Assembly (NCBI GenBank): GCA_036872755.1
Contig: JAVHNS010000004.1
Coordinates: forward strand, 2,232,001-2,296,000
Source of the DNA: Orbilia blumenaviensis
Lineage: Eukaryota; Ascomycota; Orbiliomycetes; Orbiliales; Orbiliaceae
Length of the DNA stretch: 64,000 bases
Direction of reading: 5' to 3'
In this document: in pieces, positions 1-12,103 of the stretch
Layout: each line of letters starts with the position of its first letter
How positions within the stretch are numbered: the stretch's first letter is position 1
The notes under the pieces: model-generated
The model's database searches: none
Told to the model about the DNA's origin: nothing
What the model saw: the letters and a program-made list of their open reading frames with translations, nothing else
Program-made: the position numbers and the translations under genes

Positions 1-3000
1 ATCAGGTTTTAATTGGGTAGTGCTTATATTTTGGGGTATTGGGAGGGGATTTATCGGGAAATATGCATATAGCGGGGGTTGGATTGATTGTATAACGTAC
101 GAATAGGCGGACTACCATGTACCGTATCCAGTCAAGAAATGGGTAGATGTCCATTCTTGTTATTATTTTATTACTAATGTAACTACCTTTTCCCTTCTAT
201 CTTTCTTTCTTTCTTTTTGTCTAGATTGATACTAGGCTTTTGTTCTTCTTTCTTCCTTTCTTTTTCTGGCAAAGGGCGAGGTTGAAGATGGGAGTTACTC
301 AGTAAGGCTAGGTACCTCGTAAGGCAATGCAATGCAAATAGTATCGGGCCGGTCTGGGTTGGTTACGCCGCTTCAAAACTAGGGACCGGATTGGATTTTT
401 GATTGGACTGGATTGTAGACCGCGTTGCGTCGGGAGTTGGCGGATCAGGTTAAGGTGAGGAATTATTTGTGCGACAACGTAATTGGGTTAATTGTGTTTT
501 CGGTAGGATCAATGTAAATATAATGCGCAATACGGTTTTGGTTTAGCTACGTAACACAGCTTATGGGGTGTTGAGATTCACAGGTGATCCTGATAGCTCG
601 ATAAGGGATTTGATAGACGGTATCAATGGGGAGATATATATGGATGTACGGACGGCACTTGCAACGCGAGGCGTAAGCATGCGCTGGTATATACCAAGTA
701 AGCAAGCAAGTAGGTATGCTGCATAGGTACGTAGGCGCCAAACGTAGATGAGCTTGGTTAACGTTCGCAATGCCAGTGATCAAGTGTAAATCGTCGATTA
801 AGAAGGTATGGTTCTAAGAGGTGTGAATAAGATGAACAATTTCCTCTCGAGCTCTCCCTTTTAAAAGTGGGAGGAATATATTATACTAATTTTTTTTCAT
901 ATCATGATTGTCTGGATACCACCACTGTCAGAGATAATATTAAAATAAAATTAACGAACGGCTGCGCCGACGATATACCCGTTCCCGATACCGAGATCCA
1001 AGGGCGTGGCCTCATGGGTTTATTTAGTACCAGTACATAAGAATAGCAGCATCAACCGAGCCTCACGAGCCCACTTGGTCGAGAGCCAAGAACGTCGGGC
1101 TCACATGCAAAGAGAACCACTCGATTTTTGTTTTCGTCAGAAATGGGGCGAGCTAGTGCACCATGTCCAAAGGTCTGGTGGAGCATGTCGAATCCATTAG
1201 TAATAAGTAAAGATTGACTTAGGAAGCGGTTCTACATGTACACAACCAACCCGCCTACAGTATACGTGTATATATATTGGTAGGTACTTAGATACTGAAG
1301 TGAATAGTTACCTTTTATCAATTGTATAATGTACGGTACCAGAACTGCCCTGGGAATTTTTACGGCACAAGTGCAGGACCACAGATTGAATCGGGATTAT
1401 GATGGTATTATCGTCGTCAATACGGCATTGACCACAATACCGTCATATAATTGGATTAGAACAACACTCAAAGCCCCACTGCATTGATCTGGCACAATAG
1501 GTATCTTGCCGATGACAGCCATAGCTAGTCTACTAGCTATGTGGGCGTATATACACTACCCCATAAAGGTATGGCAAAACTAAGAATATTCACCTTCTAA
1601 ATAGAAAGATGTGGTGCACAGGGGGCAAATGTCGATTGTCCTGTATGACCTCGTTACGCAGCAGCTTTTAACTGCAACTTGCGCGAATTTTCATGCAGGT
1701 TTTGAGCGATGGGAGGTAAGATGAGGTACGACATACTTGCGGCACTTACTCTTTCTTACTCAGTTGCGTCGAGGGTTCGTACGTAGGGGGAGGTTGAGTT
1801 GGGTTGGGCCGACGCAAACGTTAACGGAGGCTGAGAGGTATACGGTAGCCTATAGCGCCTATATACTACCGGAGCCCGCATGCCGACTGCCGGTACCTAC
1901 CCTCAGCCCATATTATCATAACCAATGTTGACGATTGTTATCGCCATGAATAATATATCGTATTATTGGAGAAAATGTAACATTCGACCGCAATTTAGGA
2001 CGAATGGAGATATTATGTAGACTGAAGGTCAAGATGATATAATTCTCAAGTAATAGAATATGGAGAACACTGATACTTACCTAACTCCGGCCACCGGGCG
2101 CGAGCTTGCAGTTCTCGAGCTATTGGGTTGATATCTATTGAACAAACGGAGTGGGTCCCGCCTGCTCGTCCGGTGCTTACATACATACACGTACAGCAGC
2201 TCTCACCGTGCGTGCAGCAAGGGACCAGAGCAGATAAAGAAGCCAGCCAATAAGACGGGGCGTATTGGCTGCAGGAAGACTTGAATTGGTATCCACTCTG
2301 CAGACAGCTATTTAGCAGGTCATGCAACTTAACAGCTCGACTGCAGTAACGGAGGAAGAAGCAAGCCCTTTGTTTTGCCTCGCATGCATAGACTAATATG
2401 GATACCACTATTGCAATTGCAAAAAGCTGTTGGTGCTCGTTTCGTGGGCCGGAGAGCGTCCACCGAAGGCTTTTTGGGACCATGCAGGGGTCGGTCCGTG
2501 CGATTGCAAGCTACTCTACTCGTACCCGCAGCGCTGGACATATCACCAGCGAGAAAATTAAATTAGGAAAACCCCAAAAGGGCTCAACAAAACGTGCCCG
2601 TTTTCGCCGGCCTCGCTCGATCGCGGGTCCGAGGTTTTGGGTCGTGAGAAGAACGGGTGGTTGACTCTGGCTTGTATATATATAGAGAAGCCGCAGCGCG
2701 CTGATGTCGTGGGATCTGAGAGGATAGGACCTGTATATACCAATTGCATACTTAACTAACATACTTCCTTACTTACCCCATATTACTTGGTAGTTGAGCT
2801 TCAATTGAAGAGTATCGACCTAGCTGATCAAGTGAATCGAAAACTCTATTCCACAGTGACCGTCGGCTGCGCAATTTTCTGATTTTTTTTTTTTTTTCTC
2901 TTCCTCAAGTAGCCCCCCTGTAACACCACCAGCACACCACAACTGATCAGTCGAATCGGCTAGCTAGCGTTCCCAGTCCTGCCTGCATAGACCTACCCAG

Positions 3001-3263
3001 CACGAGCATACAGACTAGAGGACATAGCTTTGCCAGCGATCGCGCCCAGCTGCCTGCCTACCCTGCTCTGTACAAACTAGCTAGGAGCCCTGATAGCTTT
3101 TTTTCTCCTTCTCTCCTGCTCGGTCTCTTTTCTCTCTTTTATTTAGTTGATACCCTTCCCGCTGTCCTCTTCCGGAAACCAATTTGCTTCCTCTTCTCCT
3201 CGAGATTTCGAAATATCTGCATATCTTTGTCCAGACATCACATTATACAGACCCGTCGAAAAC
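1..3263. other. Intergenic DNA upstream of HMG-CoA synthase
   Basis: I see no gene here. Open frames up to 145 codons exist (for example on the minus strand at 2046-2483), but they are cysteine- and serine-rich nonsense with no recognisable family and overlap each other on both strands. The stretch holds a CTTT-rich pyrimidine tract near 195-265, a 10-bp perfect inverted repeat at 1520-1541, a TATATATATA element near 2675-2685, a T-run near 2883-2898, and a pyrimidine-rich leader at about 3100-3150 just before the HMG-CoA synthase start. The last few hundred bases are probably its promoter and 5' UTR. Confidence 0.6.
1520..1541. repeat. 10-bp perfect inverted repeat, 2-nt spacer
   Basis: The left arm CATAGCTAGT (1520-1529) is exactly complementary to the right arm (1532-1541), separated by CT. 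No gene or known element lies next to it. It could be a dimeric transcription-factor site or a chance product of the TAGCTA-rich composition of this intergenic DNA. Confidence 0.7.
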
Positions 3264-4935
3264 ATGGCTTCCAGACCACAGAACGTTGGCATCAAGGCCA
3301 TTGAGATCTATTTCCCTACCCAGGTTCGTTTTCATTCATACAGCTCCCCTTTGGATCCCTTTAGTTTCAGGGGTAGTGCTAGCGGTGCTGGCGAGCCAGC
3401 ATTCGCACGAAAATTTGTTTAATCGAGCCAGTGCAACTAACATGTATGCTCCATATAGTGCGTCGACCAAGCCGAGCTTGAGAAGTTCGATGGAGTCAGC
3501 ACCGGAAAATACACCATTGGTCTCGGCCAGACCAAGATGGCTTTCTGCGACGACAGAGAAGGTAGCCTCCCTTCCTTCATATTTCTCAGCAGAGTTTTTT
3601 TTTGCCTTTTTTCGTTTTCCTAACTCCTGTGTCATTGTGTAGACATATACTCCCTCGCCTTGACTGTCACAAAATCCCTTCTCGAGAAGTATGATATCGA
3701 TCCTACAACCATTGGCCGTCTCGAAGTCGGAACGGAGACTCTGTTGGACAAGTCGAAATCCGTCAAGTCCGTCTTGATGCAGCTTTTCGCTCCATCCGGC
3801 AATACCAACATTGAAGGTGTCGACACCATCAACGCCTGCTACGGTGGTACAAATGCCCTCTTCAATGCCATCAACTGGATCGAATCCTCCGCTTGGGACG
3901 GTAGGAACGCTATCGTCATTGCCGGTGACATTGCCCTTTACAAAAAGGGTGCTGCCAGACCGACTGGTGGTGCTGGTGCAGTAGCCATGCTCGTTGGTCC
4001 CGACGCCAAGTTGGTTTTGGAGCCAGGAAAGCGTGGATCTTACATGTCCCATGCCTATGACTTCTACAAGCCCGATTTCCACAGCGAATACCCATATGTC
4101 GATGGTCACTTCTCGCTACGATGCTACACCGAGGCAGTCGATGCCTGCTACAAGGCCTACAATAAGCGAGAGGACTCTTTGAGCGCGTTGACGACGGCAC
4201 CAGCTGCTAATGGCAATGGTGTCCACTCTGCCGCCAAAGAGGGAATCGACAGATTCGACTATATGTGCTTCCATGCTCCAACATGCAAGCTCGTTACAAA
4301 ATCCTACGCTCGTCTGCTGTACAACGACTTCTTGGTCAACTCTACCAGCGAACTCTTTGCTGATATTCCAGCTGAGTTGCGGGATTTGAACTACGAGCAG
4401 TCGCTCACCGACAGAAACATCGAAAAGGCCTTCATGGGCCTGTCTAAGAAGCGATTCACCGAGCGTGTCAGCCCAGCTTTGGAGGGACCAACCAACTGCG
4501 GTAACATGTACTGCGCCAGCTTGTACTGCGGATTGGTTAGTTTGATTGCCAACAAGGGTGGTGAGCAGCTCGACGGAAAGAGAGTTGGCATGTTCAGCTA
4601 CGGCAGTGGCCTTGCCAGTAGCTTGTTTAGCATCCGTGTTCGCGAGGGCACCCAGGAATTGAAGGATAAGCTCAACTTCCATGACAGGTTGGCTGCTAGA
4701 CGGGTCGTCAATCCTTCCGTTTATGACGAGGTATTTTTGCATTCCATAGATTACAGGCAAAATCCGGGGTGGTTTGAAGCTAACTTGTTTTATCTAGACC
4801 ATGCTCCTCCGTGAACAAGCCCACCAGCAAAAAGACTTCACCCCCAAGGGCCCTACCGATACCATCGAGAGCAAGGCTTACTACCTTGTCAAGGTCGACG
4901 ATATGTTCCGACGTGAATATGCTCGCAAAGAGTAA
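3264..4935 (+). CDS. ERG13: Hydroxymethylglutaryl-CoA synthase
   Basis: Condenses acetyl-CoA with acetoacetyl-CoA to HMG-CoA, the second step of the mevalonate/ergosterol pathway, in the cytosol. Exons read 3264-3323, 3459-3561, 3643-4730 and 4798-4935, giving 462 residues, normal for the family. The nucleophile is C120 in NACYGGT, the general-base glutamate fits E86 in LEVGTET, and the acetoacetyl-CoA-binding histidine fits H265 in [10 protein letters not shown]. The C-terminal half carries the conserved GNMYCASLY and [12 protein letters not shown] stretches. The first ATG gives the usual N-terminus ([13 protein letters not shown]), with a small first exon and a 135-nt first intron. No mitochondrial presequence is visible, fitting the cytosolic fungal enzyme. 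All expected catalytic residues are present. Confidence 0.97.
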
Positions 4936-6611
4936 ACTGTCGCTGCACGTTTAAAAAAGAAAACCAAAAATCGATTCATTTCGGGCTTTTTCAACTTTTT
5001 AATCGGACCCCACACAAATTTCGTTTCTTGTTTCCTTTCCCTCTCTGACCGGCGTCCATGATTATGACTTGAGATGGCATTTTTAGATTTGTTACACTTG
5101 AAAAAAATTTTGTAATATTATTATTACTACAGGCATTCACATGGGATTTTCTTATTGACGAATAAACTTTATTATCTGGGAGTTTTGGGGAGGAGGAGGA
5201 GGGGAGGGATGGGTGACCTGGCCAGGTAGATACCAACTAGTAGCTAGACGCATCGTGCACGTGCATTTTGCTCTGCGCATACCCACACAATAGAAGCATT
5301 TTATTGCACACTTTTCAAGATTAAAACCCCTTTTGCCTTCAACTTCGTATATACTCATTGGCGGTCGACTCTAAGAAGCTTTGGCACCGTGATACTCGTT
5401 ATACAGTACCCGCGTTACTTAGTACTTGTTCATAGCAAGAGACTTTTCCAGAGAATTAGCCCCAAATAAGGAGGACTGATCAGGTAATCTGGGTACTTAA
5501 GTTCCATGCTAGAAATCCCGGTGGGATTGATCTAAAATTAATTTAGCATCAATGTGGTAATGTGCACTATGTACTAGGCTGGTGTTGATGTACCTAGTAC
5601 TGCGCCAAATCGTCCCCATATATATAGTTCAGCCTCAGAATATTTTAAATGGGCGAAGTTGGAGGGTAGGACCACCCTTGCCATGCTGAATATAATTATA
5701 AGCCAAGGTAATGATTGACAGGGCAAGGAAACAGTGAAGCCGGCGCTGATGGATCGTTGTACAATTGTGATGACGGCAGGAGATATGGCCGGCGGAAAAC
5801 GTTACGCGCATGCGTCTCAGGGTCTTCTCGTCGTCGAATCTCGTTCCTTCGGGAATTTCCTCCGCGTAGATAAAGTCTAACTCTAGAAGACTATCGAAAT
5901 TGCTGACCATTTCAGGCACTCCTGCTTCTGGCTGTGGTCCTGTTAAACGAAACCGTTGTATTCAGTTGAATTGTGTCACAGGATTGAGAAACCAGAGGCA
6001 GCGGCCAAGACTCGTAGTCGGTGTCTGATACTCAGTGATGGAAAGTGCATGAAAAGTCACGAGAAAAAGACTCTGTACCATCGAATGGGAGTCCCAAGAA
6101 GCTACAATCCATAGTATGTGTTCTCAGCGAAGTTGCACTGGCTTTTAATATTCTTATTAACGCCTGCAAGTCCTATCCAGTCCTAATTCCTGCCTACCGA
6201 AGGGTCTTGAGGGAGGAGAATTTGCTAAACGTGGATAGAGATATATCCATGTCTTGCACATTCCATGACTTATCAAAGTAGAGACAATTGAGAGAAATGC
6301 CCATGACGGTTGGCTAAATTATTAATAATTCTTCCATCCGGGTTGAAGATAGATCACCATCTACTGAGTTATCAAATAAACAAGTTAGAAAGGTTTATTA
6401 AATTGGATCTAGACATGCTATCATGCCACCATGTAGTCATGAACATATGAAAAAATACGGTACTAACGTAAACTTGCGTAGCCTGTATTCTTAGAGGTGG
6501 TTGATATCTTACAGAATCGAAAATCAAGCTATATCTTTCGCGGGGAAGTTGCATTCTAAGATTTATAGATGAGGGATCAAACACGAGACTGGACTAGACG
6601 GCCCGCGGGAA

Positions 6612-6625
6612 ACCTAGGCCTAGGT
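6612..6625. repeat. 14-bp perfect palindrome
   Basis: ACCTAGGCCTAGGT is its own reverse complement. It belongs to the same TAGG/CCTA-based family as the palindromes at 7076-7085 and 7264-7281. Confidence 0.8.
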
Positions 6626-6686
6626 ATCGATGCATCTGGACACGACATAAAGGAGTTTGGCTTCCAGCATAATGACCCGCCCTAGA

Positions 6687-6714
6687 AATATATATATATA
6701 TATATATATATATA
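6687..6714. repeat. (TA)n microsatellite
   Basis: About 28 bases of uninterrupted TA/AT alternation, followed after a short break (acc) by a further TATATATATT stretch. Low-complexity; likely length-variable between strains. Confidence 0.9.
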
Positions 6715-7263
6715 CCTATATATATTATAACACAGTGGCCATGGTACCAAGTATTACACAGACATCTTTATTGACTAAGGATATTCGAGATTGATTTACG
6801 AGGAAATATTTACTAACGCCCTTGGTCTTGTTGCACGTATTTCTCCCCCATTTGGCAAATTGAGGCTTCTCAGTCCATGGTTGGCACAAGACTGGCTTCG
6901 CATGAGCCAGTTGCTCTAAGCTAAGTCAAATGCAACGCCTGGCTCATTTGCGACAGGAATAGCTCACGCCGCTGACACTCTCTGCGGGACCTAGGTAATT
7001 ACTACTGTTTGGCCATCTGCTCAAGCATGTATAAATACCTTCTGGGTACTAATTACTGGGTAGGTTAGGTACCTAGTCCTCTGCTGTAAGCAAGTGTAAG
7101 AGTTGATACTGCATTAATCCAGTAATAAATGTGGTAAAATGCGTATTAAATCAGTATGGACACGGTGTTACACGAAAATGGCCCCATATATTTCGGAATC
7201 AGGAGGAGATGCCTCCTACCTAAGTAGGTAGTGGGTACCACTAATAGGTACTTAAGTGCTTAC

Positions 7264-7281
7264 TAGGTACCTAGGTACCTA
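7264..7281. repeat. 18-bp perfect palindrome of TAGGTACCTA units
   Basis: TAGGTACCTAGGTACCTA is its own reverse complement and consists of two overlapping TAGGTACCTA decamers. A single decamer stands at 7076-7085, and partial TAGGTA/TACCTA units fill 7220-7300. Confidence 0.85.
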
Positions 7282-8360
7282 CCTCCTAGGTATGTAGCTA
7301 GTCTATAGCTAGTTACCGAGTGCGCACTGTGCGCGGGGCATTCCGTCTGCCATGTGCACTAGCCTCCTTCTGTGGCGCCGATCATCGACGTTATTGGTTA
7401 GATCTGTGTGGCGTGGCAGATGACGGCTCCAACGCGACTGTGGGGAAAACAAGTCGATGATTCAAGCAAGGGTAGCTTGTACGTGTATCTGACATCATTT
7501 GCTTCAAAACTTTCTCTTTTGATGAGCACGACAAGCTTGATTCCAACTTCGGCCTGCGGAATTGAGTCTTAACTGGTTTTTTCTTTCGTGCAGAAGTACA
7601 TACTTTTTGCTTTCATCAGAGGCAATTGATGCCATTCCATCGCATCGGTCCAGCAGATCTCAAGGTATCGTGATTGATGGCGTAACTACTAGCTAAGCTA
7701 TCATATCACCCTAAATTTTATAAACCGGCCCCACGATAAATATAATCTAGAAGACATAAAAAGGATCCAAGCTCGAGCTGTTTGATGGCTATATGTCCTG
7801 CCACCTAGCTAGATAGTTCGATCGATAAAACTGGAAACTCTTGCTGCCGTGTCTTCGTTCAACGCGCAACATTTGATCTCTTCGATAGCGGGGAATCCAA
7901 ATTTCAAAGCTCCTCCTGTACCCCCCCCTCATTCTGACGCCGAATCCATCCAAGCTAGGATTCCGCTAACTACCATTAAAACCTACCATCACGACATTTC
8001 TAAGGATCGATTCCGGTTCTTGCATAATACACCCAGACCTTTCCTCTCCCCAGAAAAGCTTTGTTTTTCCATACTGTTCTTTGACTGCTCGCGATTCCTA
8101 TTCGAGGTGGATATTACATCATTACGACGTACATAACATAACATCAACCAGCAAACAAAAAAAAAAAACGGACACACACATCTCTCTCTGGCTGCTTTAA
8201 AGCAACATTCTTATTCTCATTCTCTCCTAAGCTACTGTCTTCCTTCATCCTTTAATATTAAAGAAAGTTTCACCCCCCTTCATCACAATAAAAGGGATAG
8301 AACTTTGATTGTCCACCACTATTACTACAATCTCTATACACCGTCAAGTACATACCCACC

Positions 8361-10342
8361 ATGAAGGTCACCGTCTTGGTGCTCTCGTTAGCACTCTTCT
8401 CTGACAGCACCCTTGCCGTTTGGGGTTTGAGCAAACATCGTAAGTCATTTTAAACAGCTTTCTATAAACCTTTAAATTATATTTTTTTGGTATGAATGAC
8501 CAAGTTACTAACGAAAGCATCGGAATCGAAAAAAGTGTATAATAAATGGCACGAAACTGAACTTGAGCGATGGCTCTCCGATCATAATATCCCATACCCT
8601 ACCCCGGCTGACCGCAAAGACCTCGAGAGCCTGGTCAAAGACAACTGGGAAGGGTATGTGGTCACTCCATATGAACGATGGGATACCCAACAGCAAATCG
8701 ACTGGCTTAAACAAAAAGGTGTCGAGGTCAACCAAAAGGAGGCCGAGAACGCCGACTGGTTGAAGAAGCAGGTTCAGGCCAAGTGGTATGAAACTGAAGC
8801 TGCTGCTGAGGATAGCTATGGAGATGTTAAATCTTGGTTGTTTGATACGTAAGTTGCACCTAGTTTATGCCATTCCTTGGATTTACTAGTGCGAAATGCG
8901 GAAAGGATATGTGTGACTGACTATGTGTATTACTGATATTATAGCTGGACTGACTCCCAATTGAAGTCTTTCCTTGATTACCATCACATCCCAAGCCCGA
9001 AGCCACGAACCCGTGATAGTCTTCTGTCTACTGCCCGCGCCAACTACGCCACCATCGCCCAGAAGGCTGATGAGACTGCCGCCTATCCAGGTGACTGGGT
9101 CTTCTCGCAATGGTCTGACAGTGACTTGAAGAAGTGGCTCGATGAGCACGGTTACCACGTCTACCAAGGTAGCAAGCGCAATGAGCTGATCGCTGCCGTT
9201 CGTCGTAACTCTCGTCAAGCTAGCCTGAAGACCAGCGACATTAAAGATACCGTGGCCCAGAATATATTCAATTCTTGGTCTGACAGTGAGCTTAAGTCGT
9301 GGTTCGACAAGAATAACATCAATGTCCCACAGAATGGCAAGCGTGACGAGATGATCGCTCTCGCCCGTCAAAATGCCGCCAGCCTTACTGGCGATACTTT
9401 CTCTGCATCTGTCACTTCTGCCTACAAAGCTTATGGTTCTGCTACTGGGTCCTTGGGGGCTCGTGTCACCGCGGCTACTGATGCAGCTGCTTCCTCTGCA
9501 AGTTCTATTGCTAGTGCCGCTACTAGTGTTATCGCTGATTATACGGCTTCAGCTACTGATGCCGCTTATGACTACACTCTTGGAGCTCGTGATAATATTT
9601 ACGACAGTGTTACTGGCACCTACCACAGCGCTGCTGATAAGGTTCTCGAGTCCTGGTCAGAGAGCCGCCTCAAGGCTTATCTTGATGCTCGTGGTGTTCC
9701 TGTTCCCCAGACCGGCAAGAAGGACGAGTTGGTCGCCCTTGCCCGTCTGCACAAATACAAGGCTGCTCGTGGTTATAATGCATGGACTTTCGATACCTGG
9801 ACTGTTGATAATTTGAAGTATGTTTCCATGCGATGATTTATTGTAGTTACTCACTAACCAGGAACTTTTCTAGGACATGGCTCCAGGGCCAAGGACAGGC
9901 CGTTTCCGAAGGAGCTACTAACTCTCGCGATGAACTCGTTGCCTCTGCCCAAGCTGCCTATGCCTCTGCATCCTCAGCCGGCGGAGACGCTTATGCCACC
10001 GTGACTTCTGCTCTCGCTCAGGCCACTGACTATGTCAAGGACAACACCTTCGAAACCTGGTCTGATAGCGAATTAAAGGCTTACCTCGACTCTTATGGCG
10101 TCAACACCTATCAGGGCTCTGCCAAGAACGAACTTATCGCCCGAGCTCGCCGGTGCCGGAAGATCTTTGAGGGTGGATGGAGAGAAGAGACTGCCTTCGA
10201 GAAGTTCCAGAGACTCGGATGGAACACCTGGGGTAATGCTATGTATTATCTTGGAGTTGGAAAGGGAAAGGCCGACGTCTACGCCAATGAGGCTGCTGGA
10301 GCTGCCAAGAAAGCTGCTAGTGCTGTTAAGGAGGAATTGTAA
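8361..10342 (+). CDS. MSC1: Ish1/Msc1 repeat protein, secretory signal
   Basis: Member of the Ish1/Msc1 stress and meiotic recombination family (Ish1 repeats, Pfam PF10281). S. pombe Ish1 sits at the nuclear envelope; yeast Msc1 affects sister-chromatid recombination choice. Exons 8361-8439, 8518-8848, 8945-9817 and 9874-10342 give 583 residues. The first exon is a hydrophobic signal peptide (MKVTVLVLSLALFSDSTLA). At least seven and probably eight Ish1 units follow, each of the form WSDSELKSWLD, then 5-8 residues, then GKRDELIALAR. Between units five and six lies an Ala/Ser/Thr-rich linker of about 85 residues. The second exon could also begin at 8536, which would drop six residues in frame. 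Biochemical role is unproven for the family, so only the family call is firm. Confidence 0.9.
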
Positions 10343-12103
10343 ACGGCTTATTTTCTAAAATGCATGGTGCTTTTGGTTTTCCCCTATTATTTTCTCGGTG
10401 TTTAATTGAGTGGGTTTGCTTAGTACAGCAGAGACTGTGAAAGCTAAGAGGGTTTTCTTTTGTACTCTACTTTCAAGGAAACGGGATAACGGTTCACGCT
10501 ACACATTAGGGCCTTTGATTTAGCTACTCCCTCGTTCGCATTGCTCGATTGATTTCTTTTCGGTCTTGCTTTGTCTTTTTCTTTTCTTCTTTTTTCTTTT
10601 AGGGTATACTATCACTTCTTTTTATTTTGCAGCCCCTACTCTTCCTGATACCCCCAACTCAGTTGTTGGTGGTGTCCTGTTGTATTTTTCTTTTCCCTAA
10701 TGTCTCTCACGCCAGCGCTCGGAACCATGGTCATAGTAAAGAAAAGCAGTAAGAAAATTACGAATTTCAAAAGATAAAAACAATTTCAAAAAAGCATACA
10801 AAGATTTCCTTGTAGACCCCTCTCGACTCTTCCCACCCGAGAAATTTTAGTGCTAACTTCCTCACCCGCATTTTCCCTTAATTGATTGGAGTAGATCGTT
10901 TTCGTCGGGTCGGTTTCTCAATGGAGGATGGGGAATGCATGTGATACTAAACGAAAATCCGGGGACACGGAAGAACTCAACTGGAGCTTCGAGTATTCGT
11001 GGAACCCCGCAGAACCGCAATTCTAGATCTGACTTTTGGGTGCTACGGAAATATGGGAGACGAGAGAGACCCACTGTCTGACCCCGCGAACTATGATCTT
11101 ACATACATATTGCCAGTAGGTTCCGAAGCTACAGATTAAATTCCAATTCATTAATCTACAATCCAAAAAAAAGAAAAGAAAAGAAAAGATAGAAAAACTT
11201 GTTTTCTGTCTTCTAACTGGTCGGCACTTAAGTGCTGAGCAGATAAGGGCTGTCATGTTGGATCAATCGAAGCGTCGCAAGTTAGGCTTTATTCTTGATA
11301 AAAGGTATATATACATCAATTAACCTTTTCAACCGTATTGTTTCGCTGCCGCCGCCCCGACCGTTTTATAACAATTATTCGTTTTAACCTAATAGGTAGG
11401 TATACAACGCTATCACAGTTGTGGTCAACAGCGTCTGGGACCGAGACCACAACGCTATCATGTGGGCGCGCACACGCGCAGAAAGAGGGCGGCGACCAAA
11501 TTAACTATGATTTCCCTCCCAACGATAAATAGCCGGGATGGACATGACATCACCCTTCTTTTGAATGTTATCATTGTCAGCCGAACTGATGCGGGGGCCA
11601 AAACGCCGTTAAGCTTTCCGTTTCTCCCTCTTTTCTTTCCTTTTCTTTTTTGTAAAAATGCTTAACCACTTTTCTGGTGCTTGGGGGGTGGGGAAGAAAA
11701 GGGAAAGTAGCTCATTGAAGCACATGCAATGTTGTTATAACCTTTTTTCGCTCCCGGTCCTCTGCCTGCCGGCCTGCTTCATATACATACGTAGACACTT
11801 TCCCCCACCCCGCACTTTCGGAAACATTTATATTAGATGTTAATACCCGTTTTCCCTTTTGTTGAGCACTTACGGAATCGAAGTTTTGCATTGATCCCTT
11901 CCCTCTCCCTTTCTTTTTTTTAAAAAAACCAAAAAAAACAAAAGGGACAAGAAATCCAACCCGAGGAAAGTATCATTATAAAAAGATCAGAAGGGTCTCT
12001 GTACCACCTTCTCTATCCTGCTAAAGATTAGTCCTTTCTTAAATACAATCCCAATCCCATAAAACTCCACTATCATCCTTCAACTGTCCCCCAATCCTCC
12101 ACA
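10343..12103. other. Intergenic DNA
   Basis: No gene seen. Open frames at 11338-11843 encode low-complexity unrecognised peptides. It holds the presumed 3' UTR of the Ish1 gene, an AAAAG-type purine tract at 11166-11192 and a poly-T/poly-A block at about 11908-11945. Confidence 0.55.
11977..11985 (+). promoter_or_regulatory. TATA-box candidate
   Basis: TATAAAAAG lies 119-127 bases upstream of the ATG of the small mitochondrial-type protein at 12104, a sensible distance for a fungal TATA box. Confidence 0.45.

Larger units (their letters stand above)
4936..8360. other. Intergenic DNA with palindromic TAGGTACCTA elements
   Basis: No convincing gene. AATAAA at 5161-5166 may serve as poly(A) signal for the HMG-CoA synthase gene. 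A 12-bp palindrome ACCTGGCCAGGT lies at 5216-5227. A possible orphan exon lies on the minus strand at about 5797-5940 (see findings). A (TA)n tract and several TAGGTACCTA palindromes occupy 6610-7285. The last 500 bases, rich in C and T, look like the promoter and leader of the Ish1-repeat gene. Confidence 0.55.

Noticed and set aside
2046..2483. 145-codon minus-strand frame upstream of HMG-CoA synthase
   Set aside because: Cys/Ser-rich with no recognisable pattern, overlapped by open frames on the other strand, no splice context.
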